From assembly GCA_002102555.1 (NCBI GenBank), contig MCFL01000256.1, forward strand, positions 1 through 34,443: a DNA stretch of 34,443 nucleotides, in the 5' to 3' direction. The notes below the pieces were generated by a model, which saw only the letters and a list, made by a program, of their open reading frames with translations, was not told the DNA's origin and did no database searches. The position numbers and the translations under genes were made by a program. Within the stretch, counting starts at the first letter, position 1; every line of letters begins with the position of its first letter. The DNA comes from Catenaria anguillulae PL171. Taxonomy: Eukaryota; Blastocladiomycota; Blastocladiomycetes; Blastocladiales; Catenariaceae. Below, piece by piece: positions 20,501-29,656 of this stretch.

Positions 20501-23102
20501 CACGCACAAAGTCGCCAACACGCTTGTGGCGGTGGGTCAATTTGGTTCTGTTGACCGCTCATTCGAAGCGCCGAGCGCTCTGTTTGCGTGGACGGCCGAT
20601 TTACAATGGCCGACAACATTTGATGCCATGCAGGCACTTCTCGCTTCGCACGGCGTGTATGCTCAAGCTGTGTCAATCACCTTGCGCGTGCGCAAAGCGC
20701 ATCGTGGACGCCGATGACGAGCGACTCGCGCAACGCAATCGCTGCATGAGCAATCCAATCAGTCGCGCAAACGCCATGTTCTCGAGTGGGCGGCCCAGCG
20801 CCGCACGGCCAAGGAGCAAGTCGCTGCGCGCAAGCGGGCATTGATGGCCGAGCTGCGCGCCTTGTCGGAGTTGAGGGCCAAAATGGCCGTCGAGGAGGGG
20901 CAAAGGAGGCGTTTGTCGAGGCCCAGCGTGTCAAGGCGCATTTGCAGAGTGCTGAGCGTTGGGGCAGGCTGGTCGAGAGAGAGAAGGCGAGGTTGCTGGG
21001 CGAGTATGAGGAGAAGGTGAAGCGCGCTAGAAAGGAAGCCGAAGGTTGGAGTGGAGGAGGAAGAGGTTGGAGTTGGGTGGGGAGAGGGAAAAGATTGGGA
21101 GGGCTGGCTTGATTGCCGAACAAGGGCAAAACCAAGGTATGGATGGGCTGACGTGTTGGTCAAGACGCGGGCAAGTCGGATGCATAGACTTGACGAGCAG
21201 TGCATCTCGCACGCTTCGTGACGATACGGCGCAATCGCCGGCGCAAGTCGATCCCGGGCTTATTCCGCTTCCAGTCAGTGCGACCGAGGACGAGCGGAAG
21301 CTGTTGTCGTTGCCAACAGAGCCGATGGAGGTCGACCCGCAAACGGTCACGCAGACCGAGGAAGCCAAGTCGTCGACGAGGGAACCGACATGCAGGGCAA
21401 GAAACGCGAGGTGATTCCGCTGATGCAATGCGCCTCGAACCCATTCCCTATGCCTGGTCAACGTTCACACCATCTGGGCTCATTTCGTTCACTTGCGACC
21501 GTCCACATTGAACCCTCACGTCCCGCGACCCGTGTCGCGCCGGCGCAGTTGACGATGCGTCGACACATCAAGCAGCCGTGCCAGACATCAGCACGACGCC
21601 CGCAACAACGCCAGCACCGAGGCACCCACCACCGCGGCCGCCACTCTTTTTGTCAATGACACACTCGTCTCGAGCACACCGCGCGCAGGCGCAGAACAAA
21701 GTGTCTCGACTCTCGTATGCAATGGCCAACCCGCGTTTTACCGGAATCTCACGTCCAACTTGGCGCTCAGCGAGTATGCCCTGCTTGCGTCTCTCCTCGC
21801 ACAACCAGACCTGTTGGATCAACTTGCCACGCTGCCGCAAGTGTTTTGCTTGCGGGACGCCAATATTCGTCATTCTTTGCTTCAAGTCTTGCTTCCAAAT
21901 GCCTTGGCTCTGGCCGTCGCCAGACATTGAGTTTGGGCTGGCGCGCGTCTTGGATATGATGCCGGATTCGGTGTATCAACAATCATGCCTCACGATATCA
22001 GCACAGACCCTTACGGTACAGATTTAGTCGTTTGCTTGACAACTGGCATCAGCTTTCACACACGCTTACATTGCATGCGTAGACCCCACCTCTTTGATTT
22101 TCTCAACGTCGCCTACACCCCGTCTGCCCCACTGTGGATCCTCATCACTCCCGACCATCACCATCTACAATGCCCTCCTCCGCTTCCTTGTTCGCATTCA
22201 ATACCTCGACCACGCCACAAAATCGCTTTTTCGATCGGTGCGTGATTTGTGGAAGTTGCATATCCCTTCAGCCAATACCCGCCCACGATCGCCGAAACCT
22301 TGGACGCCATCCGCAGTTCCATGTCTGCCATCGACCACCTCCTTGGCCGTTTCCAAACCGAGGCGCAGCACACGACTAATGCGCTGTGGAGTTACGCTTC
22401 AGATGTTGCCGTGGGTGAGACATGGGACGCATTTGAGCAAGTTGTGGATCGAGCCAGATTCGGCGTGACGCAGGCGGCGGGGCAAAGTCGGCCGCGGATC
22501 TGTTGGATCAAATTGACGGTGGCCAGGGAGAGGATAACGATGCGATTCGCTCCGTCAAGCAGCTCCACAATGCGCACATGCGGATGGTCGAGTCGATGCA
22601 TTTCCGGTGCTTGCTGCGCCGTGCCCAGCGGCCCATCCAAGAGCGATTGACGCTCAGATTCGCGCCGTGTTGACGGTCGAGCATGTGACGCGCGAGTATG
22701 TTGGGTTGCGCGAAAAGTATTTACGGATGCAGTACCGGCAAGCGACCACTGGTGGCGCCGGTGCCGACGGCGGAACGCGGACGAGAACTGTTCGATTTGT
22801 TGGTCAACTCGCGCCTGGGATTGACGCGTTACGGGACAAGTTGGCGAGGTGTTTGGGAAAGTGCAAGGAGAGTGCAGAGACGTTCAGGACATATAATCGC
22901 CGGATTGTGTCGGTGCTCAAGTCGGTCGAAGAGAGGAGCGCGGGGACTGGGTATGTGGTTGTGAAGCAAGGTGCGCCTGGCAAGGTTGGTGGTGGTGGCG
23001 GGCGGGGGTCAAGCTTCAGGCTTGTCGGATTTGTTGGTCAAATTGGACTTGAACGGGTTTTTTGGCGGCAAGGCGGATGTCGGTATCGCCAATCGATTGT
23101 AA
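17598..23102 (+). CDS. GCP6: Gamma-tubulin complex component, GCP6-like, with many frame breaks
   Basis: Part of the gamma-tubulin ring complex that nucleates microtubules at spindle poles and basal bodies. The 5' boundary is approximate; convincing protein begins near 17954. Family landmarks in order: LALHIYQLVCGIESQTFRW near 19670 (N-terminal GRIP motif); LAFLGTLRPMLRWLQQWL near 20238-20291; LPPAFLERLIDTHKVANTL near 20470. Then comes a Glu/Arg/Lys-rich coiled coil (about 20780-21050) and a Pro/Thr-rich insert to about 21650, as GCP6 has between its two GRIP motifs. The second half has LLDQLATLPQVFCLRDANIR near 21810, FGLARVLDMMPDSVYQQ near 21930 and FDFLNVAYTPSAPLWILITP near 22095. It ends with YNALLRFLVRIQYLDHATKS near 22170, HNAHMRMVESMHFRCLLRRA near 22570 and LSDLLVKLDLNGFF just before the TAA at 23100-23102. 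Consecutive landmarks fall in different frames. Some changes must be introns (for example a GTACGT donor near 19085), but most have no splice sites and look like indels. GCP5 is the alternative. Confidence 0.7.
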
Positions 23103-23242
23103 GCTTTTCTCATTGTGCAGCCTTTTCAATCCTTGTACATGATGTGGTCATGTCAACAAGAGCACATGGGAACCACCATCTGATCCCGCCCACCTACCGT
23201 ATGCTGAACCTGCAGGACAATCAACAAACAAAGAATCCAGTC

Positions 23243-24077
23243 ATGAAGGTCCAATCCAACTTTCTGAAACGTCTCCACTTGGATCCCAAGTATGGTAAGA
23301 ATCGACTATTCATGCTGTTCTTGACCTTGTGAATCGCCGTGATATTGCTCACCAAACGTGACGCGCAATTAGGTCTTTTGAGCGCTCGCTCGGCCCAGCT
23401 CGTGCTCGAATTCTTTCGCATGCTCGACTGCAAAGGGACAGGTGGAATCGACGACATTCAGTTTTCAGCATTCCTGAGCACATCCACGGACCTGTCCATG
23501 TCACAAATCTACAAGATTTTCGACATTTTCGACTTGGATCGGTCCGGGTCGTGTGAATTTGACGAGTTTTACTTGCTGGTTTGCATTTTGGTTGCCATCA
23601 ATGTACGCAAGTACTTGCCAATGAGAACGACAACAATAAGGCTGATGTAGGATAGAGACTCATTGTCCAGGATGGCAAAGCCAAACACTTTCTGTATCGC
23701 CATTGGAGGACGTGCTTCGAGTTGCTCGATGAGGACGGTTCTAAGGCCGTGTCGAGGTCCGAGTTCGAGACATTGGGATTTTTGTTCGGATTCAGTCGGG
23801 CCGCCGTCAAGCGCATTTACGACGAGTTTGACGTTTCAGGCAACCAGGTATGCTTTCCTCGTCCATGTCAATCGACGTTCGGGAAGGAAAGTTACTGATC
23901 GTGCTTCTCTGTGAACAGGAATTGGACTATAACGAGTTCCGCTTGTTCGTCTTTGCCGCCATTGACGTGCAAGAAGACCTTGAGCGTCGGGCCAAACGCA
24001 AGGAAAGGCAGCGTCGCAATGCAGGCGTGGCAGTCCTGCCGCTGGGCGCAGACGCTCAAAAAAGTTGTTTTCCGTAG
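23243..24077 (+). CDS. EFCAB9: EFCAB9-like EF-hand protein (CatSper channel subunit family)
   Basis: In mammals EFCAB9 is the calcium- and pH-sensing subunit of CatSper, the flagellar sperm calcium channel. Exons are 23243-23294, 23373-23602, 23671-23847 and 23919-24077, with introns of 78, 68 and 71 nt; 205 residues and no frame break (the human protein is about 197). The match runs end to end: an N-terminal SNFLKRLHLDPKY, then LLSARSAQLVLEFFRMLD (human LLSVRN...EYFHILD), IYKIFDIFD and FDEFYLLVCILVA (human FDQFYMLVCMLLA). FLYRHWRTCFELLD matches human FMYRHSRPVFDLLD, and LDYNEFRLF is followed by a basic tail. Three loops have EF-hand spacing: 71-82 (DLDRSGSCEFDE, canonical), 114-125 (DEDGSKAVSRSE) and 148-159 (DVSGNQELDYNE). 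A fourth, N-terminal loop at 36-47 is degenerate. The start lies 140 nt after the GCP6-like stop. Other EF-hand families fit less well because they lack the FDxFYxLVC and YRHxRxxFxLLD blocks. Confidence 0.85.
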
Positions 24078-24204
24078 CAGCACAGATCTCTCTTGAAGGC
24101 AAGCGAAGAACTTGGTCCTACCAGTAATGCTCAAAAAGACTATAAACGAAAGGAATCCATTCGCACAAGTCCAATACACAATAACGGCTGGATGACACAA
24201 CCTT

Positions 24205-25455
24205 TTACCGCCCCTTCTTGGCGCCGCGCTTCTTCGCATTCTTGGCCTTGATGGAATCAATCTTCTTTTGAATGTTCTCATTCCTCTTCTTGGCCTTGTC
24301 CTTGAACTCCTTGTCCAAGGTGCTTTTGCGCTCGGCCCACTCTTCCTTCTTTTTGCCTTCTCCTTCTCCTTGCGCTTGACGGCGCGCTTGAGCAGCGCCG
24401 TGTCGTCCTTGACCTTCTCGCCTGACGCCTGCAGCATTGCCTTCTTCCATGCAGCACGCTCCTTGAGGGCCTTGGCCTTTTCAGGGTTGGTCGCTTGCAG
24501 CTCGGCAAGGCGCTCCTTTTCCTTTTCGGCCTTGAGCAGCTGCGCCTTGACGTCCTTGTTGGGGGCCCTTCTTTTTCTTCTTGTCATCGCCAAAATCAAT
24601 GTTGCCGAAACGAATGTCTTCGACGACCGAGGCGGCGGTCTTTGAGGACTTTGATTTGGTCGAGGCAGAGGGCGGTGTCGATTGGGAGGTGGACTCGTTG
24701 TCCTTTGCGAGAATTTGCTATGGAAGCACAATCAGTACACGTCAGCCACTGTCCTCGCCCAGGTCACGAAAGAGAAGAGGAAGAGACGAACCCCATCGCT
24801 GCTCTCCTTCTTTGCCTGATCAATCGCGCGCTGCTTCTTCTGCTTGGTCTTGCCTTCCTTACGCTTGGCCCGCTTTTCCTCTTGCGACAACTGCACCTTT
24901 GCCTTCTTGGCAAGCTTGCGCGGGTTCTTGGTTTGGCGAGCCGCTCGAGTGCGGCGCGCCATTCAGAGACAGTGGGCAGCGGCTTCTTTTCGCCTTGCTC
25001 CTCGTCATCCGAGTCCGAGTCGGAGCCAGACATGTCAACATCGTTGTCGTCATCGTCGTCATTGGCACCGCCCGCAGCGTCGAAACCGCCCTCTTGGTCG
25101 CTATCCGCATCCATACCGTCATCCTCCGCATCACCATCGTTTCCAGCCTTGGCCTGTGACGCGGCCGCCGCGGCCATGGCCTGCTGCCTTGCGGTGACCG
25201 AATTTGAATCCTTCAAATCAAGCTTGGCCTTCTTGCTGGCCGACGGCGCTGCGGCAGCGGAGCGCCGTGCTTTTCGGCGAGTGCCTCGATGGGGCGTTTC
25301 TTGTGCTTGTGGAAGCGCGACTCCATGGCCTGCTCGTGGTCCTCAACAAACCAGTACTGCGAGGGAATCAGATCCACGATGGCATTGATCGAGTGGGAGG
25401 TGGCGGCGAGGGCGGCGCCCAGGTCGTCGAGCGAAGGGAAGGCGAGGGTGGCCAT
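24205..25455 (-). CDS. RRP14: SURF6/Rrp14 family nucleolar ribosome-biogenesis protein, with frame breaks
   Basis: Nucleolar protein needed for pre-rRNA processing in yeast (Rrp14) and animals (SURF6). The N-terminus has INAIVDLIPSQYWF and FHKHKKRPIEAL, typical of the family's N-terminal domain. A strongly acidic Asp/Ser stretch follows (about 25000-25110), then a basic Lys/Glu-rich region. An intron of about 70 nt (GTTCGT near 24788 to AG near 24718) leads to VVEDIRFGNIDFGDDKKKKK. The SURF6 core comes next: LLKAEKEKERLAELQATNPE, AAWKKAMLQASGEKVKDD, LLKRAVKRKEKEKAK, KKEEWAERKS and KAKKRNENIQKKIDSIKA. It ends KKGR and TAA at 24205-24207. Single-base frame changes fall near 25255, 24940, 24565 (a C run) and 24353 (an A run). 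It is convergent with the EFCAB9-like gene (127 nt between stops) and divergent from VPS18. Confidence 0.85.
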
Positions 25456-25737
25456 GATTGTTGCGTTGCGTTGGGTGCCGAATACATGGAGATGTGAGCC
25501 GGGACATCACTCTGTCGGAATGCTGCTCACGCACGCACGCAGGTGTACTGCATTGAGTGGTGGCGTGCATATGCAGAATGCATTTGGTGACCACGTGATC
25601 TCGTGTGATCCGTGATCCCGTCATCGAGTGAGTGAGAAGTGGTGGTCCGCAATGTATCGAAATGCACTGCACCAGAACACCATCAAGCGCTATGGACTCG
25701 ATCCCATCTGCCTGAAGCAATTCCTCAGATTTCATCA
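25456..25737. promoter_or_regulatory. Shared divergent promoter of SURF6/Rrp14 and VPS18
   Basis: Only 282 nt separate the two start codons, which face away from each other, so both promoters must lie here. It contains a repeated ACGCACGCACGC-type stretch near 25529-25540. No clear TATA box is seen. Confidence 0.5.
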
Positions 25738-28700
25738 ATGTCTCTGTTTGATCTCCTCGAGGGCGGCTCTGGCGGCACCCCACCTCCTCCGTCCCGGCGG
25801 CCTTGCAGCCACCGACACCCGCTTCCAATCGTGCTTCACAGCAACCGCCACTCTCAGGCGAGTTTGTCCCCGGCTTGCCAGACCTCGGCGCCGTGGACCC
25901 ACAGCTCCCTGTGCCATTGCAAAAGGTGGCTGCAGGCTTCGCGCCGGCCCCTTCAAACTCGCGTCTCGCAGCCACGCGACTCACCGTTTGCCCTCGACCC
26001 GGTTGATGTTGAATCGCGCGGACCGGGGCCATACACGGCGCTCGCGGTGGCCAACAATGTCCTCATCGTGGCACAAGATAGTCCTCCAAAGTGCTTGCGC
26101 ATTTACCTGGACGGTTCAAAGGAACTGGACGGTATTTGACTTCCTTTTTTTGATCGCTGAGAGCTCACACCAAGGCATCGTACTGATGGATCTTGGTGGA
26201 ACAGAAATCGAGCTCGAGCTGCCAAAGAAACCAGCTGGCCCAATCATTGTGCGCAGCATATTCATGGATCCAACTGCCCGGCATGCAATCCTCTGCTGTG
26301 GCCCGGACCTGACCTTCTTTCTCGGTGCAACGAGCAAGCGCGCGAGGCTCCTGACCAAAATCAAGGTACTTTCTGATTCTTCGTTCCCGAGTAGCTCGTG
26401 CGCTTAACTCACCAGCGAAATGTTACCGACAGGGTATACCAACATGCGTTGCCTGGAATCGGTCCTCGACCACAGAGAGCACCGCCACCGGTGCAACGCT
26501 CCTGGGCATGTCGGACACTTCGGTGTGGGAAGCGCACTTTGAGCACGTTGACGAATCCTCAGGCGGCTTTTTTGGTCTCCGTACTCGAACCGCGGACCCG
26601 CTCAAGTTTGCCAAACAAATCGCGACTTTACCCGACCCGCCTACCTTTCTCCAGTTTGACCCATTCCCCATCGACGACCGCAAGTTTGCCATCACAGCCG
26701 CCACCGTTAGCGGTAAGCTCATGCAATTCATTGGCAACATCAAGCTATCAGCCAATCCCACAACCGCATCAGGAACAGCTGCCGTGACAAAGTCCACACC
26801 CGTGATTGATCCAGGCTCACTCGAGCAAGTATTCAATACACGCCGTGGACCCTCGAACTTCCGCCGATCCCGACACCCCACTTCTCCCCGTCTCCATTAC
26901 CGGCCGGTCTATGCTGGTGTGCAGCTCGGCGCACCCACCAAGCTCAGTTGGCTCACGGCCTCGGCATTTACGCGGCCCCGATCTCGTTTGGCTCACAAGC
27001 GACGGCCGAAACCCTGTTTGACCACCCACAACTCTACGCACTTGCTGAATCCGTCCTAGGAGATCAGCCATCGCCATTGTCGCGCTGCAATTCCACTTTA
27101 TCCTGGTTGGCCCGCGTCCATCTGCGCCGTGTCCTCGCTCGTCCCCGACACTGCCACGGCATCTTCGTCCGACTCGTCGTCGTCCGACACTCTCCCGACT
27201 CTCCGCATCGTATGGTCCACTCGGTTCCAACGTCGCCCGTCCTCGCTGTCGCCCACGACCTCGCCCACGGAACCATTTGGGCCATCACTGCATCGGACCT
27301 GTTTGAGCTGACCATCAAGGACGAGGACCGCGACATTTGGCGGTTTTACCTGGCGCAAAACAAGTTTGAGCTCGCGCTCACGCACGCAAAGTCCAAGCAA
27401 CAGCGCGACCTGGTTGCCAAGGCGCAGGCAGACCATTACTTTGAGTCCAAGCGGTACGTCTTGTCGGCCAAGTATTATGCGCAAGCGGCACTGGTTCCGT
27501 TTGAGCAGGTCACGTTGCAGTTTATCGAGCGCGGCGAGATGGACGCGTTGAGGGCGTATTTGGGGCATGTGCTTGACGCAAAGACCAAGGGCGGCAAGGT
27601 CGGTGGGGACAGTGTGGAGGCGACCATGGTGGCCATGTGGTTGTTTGAGTTGCTACTGGAGCACTTGAACGAGGGGCAGGTGGATGCGCAGGAGGCTCGG
27701 ATATTGGAGGCGAGCGTCCGCGAGTTCATTTCAAAGTATCACGTACGCAAAGGCACAAGCATTGTCGCGATTGCTGAGAATGAACTCACACTCACTTTGT
27801 GGATGCCAGCCTTACCTCGAGCCGCGCACCGTTTCGCAACTGTGTGCAAGTTACAACCGCGACCCAGAACTGCTTCACTTTTACATTGCCACGCACGACC
27901 ACGCCAACATTCTGGCATACTGGATCGACCGCCACGAATGGGACTCTGCTCTAGCCGTTCTCGAGCGCCAAATCGACACCGAGATGTTTTACCGGTTTGT
28001 GCCCTTGCTTGTCGAGCACGCGCCTGCACGCATTGCGCAAATCCTCATTGCCAAGTCGGGTGCCGGCGTGGGTGCCCCAGGCATTGACATTGTCCGGCTT
28101 GTCGGTGCGTACATCAAGAGCTCGGACCCGGCTGTGCAACAGGCGGCCATTCCGCTCATGGAACATGCCGTGTTGGTCAAGAACCGCACCGAGCCCCTGT
28201 TACACAACTACTTGGTACAGCTGTATGCACACTATGGCAGTGCCCGTGGCACGCGCGGCGGGGCTGCATCGGGAGCTGCCACGCCCAAATCGACGAGCAC
28301 GTTGGGCGACGAGGCTCAGTCGTCGTCGTCGTCGTCGTCGGCCGCGCTGTTGGCGTTTTTGCAGTCCAAGCCGCGGCACTATCATTTGGATCATGCGTTG
28401 CGTGTGTGCCATGCGGCGGGGCAGATGGATGCATCGATTTATTTGTTGACGGAATTGGATCGTGTTGCGCAGGCCGTGGCCTTGGCTCTTGATCGGGGAA
28501 ACGTGACGTTGGCCGTGGAGTTGGCAAAGGAGGGCGGCGAGGCGGGCGGAGACGAGGTAAGGGAGCATTGGTTGGCGATTGTCAAGTATTTGGTGGATCG
28601 CGGCGAGATTGGGAGGGTGTTGAGGATGGTTAGGGGAAGTCAGGTATTGAGGTTGGAGGATGTGCTGGGGTTGTTGCCCGAGGTGAGCAACATGGACGAT

Positions 28701-29286
28701 TTCAGGGTGCGTTCGTTTACCTCCTCTCATGGCTCGCTGGTCCTTTTACGTTTGCTCCTCGGCTGACGTTATTGTGGATCAACAGGACGACTTGGTCGCT
28801 GTCCTCGAAGATTACACGCAAGAGCTCGCCCAGCTCGAGACCAACATGGACGCCACCTTCAAGTCGCTCGAGGACCTGCAGCGGCGTGCCGCGCGCGCAT
28901 CAGCACCCATTGCCCGATTCGACCCTTCAGGCCAGTGCGACGCGTGCAACCAGCCGCTCATGCCTACGACTTCCCCGTCAGCAATTGCAGGGCTTGCGTC
29001 GGGGTTATCGGCGGTATCACTGAGCGCGAGCGCCGGTATTGTGAGAAGCGTTGCTGCAAGCCAGCGAAGCGGGACGGGAACCAGTGGACCCGGGGGAATG
29101 GTTGGTTCGGCACACCAGCAGGCTGTCGGCGGCGGATGGATGGCGTTTGGGTGTGGGCACGTTGTGCATGCAATCCCATGTGCGCGGTCGGGGGCTGCGG
29201 ATTGCCCGGTATGCGGGGAAGTGTTGTTGCATGATTTGGATGTGCCACTGTATGATCCTTTGGATCGCTCATGGGCGATTGAGTAG
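25738..29286 (+). CDS. VPS18: VPS18 (Pep3), HOPS/CORVET core subunit, with frame breaks in the 5' half
   Basis: Tethering subunit for fusion at endosomes and vacuoles. It starts MSLFDLLEGG; a frame change near 25800 leads to YTALAVANNVLIVAQ and LRIYLDGSKELD. Clear introns: 26132-26204, 26366-26432, 27743-27809 and 28707-28785. Blocks in order: IELELPKKPAGPIIVRSIFM, LTKIK spliced to GIPTCVAWNRSSTTEST, and GLGIYAAPISFG. The Vps18 core then has IWAITASDLFELTIKDEDRD, IWRFYLAQNKFELALTHAKS, YFESKRYVLSAKYYAQA and FEQVTLQFIERGEMDALRAY. The clathrin-heavy-chain-type repeat region has ALRVCHAAGQMDASIYLL. LRLEDVLGLLPEVSNMDDF and a coiled coil follow. The C-terminal RING has CDACNQPL, GCGHVVHAIPC and CPVCGEVLL, and the protein ends WAIE. 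About 60 low-complexity residues are inserted after the first Cys pair. A (TCG)n run near 28318-28340 encodes polyserine. From 27250 to the end it reads cleanly; breaks lie at about 25800 and 26830-27230. Confidence 0.9.
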
Positions 29287-29656
29287 CTGTTGTGTCGTAT
29301 TAATCATGAGTGTTGCCAAGATTGCCGGGTGATTGATTGATTTTCATGAAACTTTTGGCCGCACGTTCGCTTGCCCAGATGCCCACTGCCCAGATGCTGG
29401 GCTCAATATCAAGCACGGACTGCAGCCAAATCCATGTAAATGTTGAAGTATCGCTGGAGAGAACAGCGACTGCAGGTCAATTCCTCACCCAATGCATTCT
29501 CTTGGCCAAGAGTGAATGAGTATCATGTAATATCAGCTGCCGTGCGCAAACCATCGCCCATCCCTGTCTCGCACCTCGGTTCCATTCCACGACCGCCCAG
29601 CTTGGACGCCACACGCAAATCACCTCCCACCCAACCCAACACCCAACGCTGTCATC
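29287..29656. other. Intergenic region
   Basis: About 370 nt between VPS18 and the CreC-like gene on the same strand. It should hold the VPS18 3' UTR and the CreC promoter. No coding or RNA signal is seen. Confidence 0.55.

Noticed and set aside
11194-27230. A region of decayed pseudogenes or a transferred degraded segment
   Set aside because: The breaks are single bases at homopolymers in conserved essential genes, while splice sites and conserved residues are intact. Decay would also leave substitutions and stops. Sequence error explains it better.
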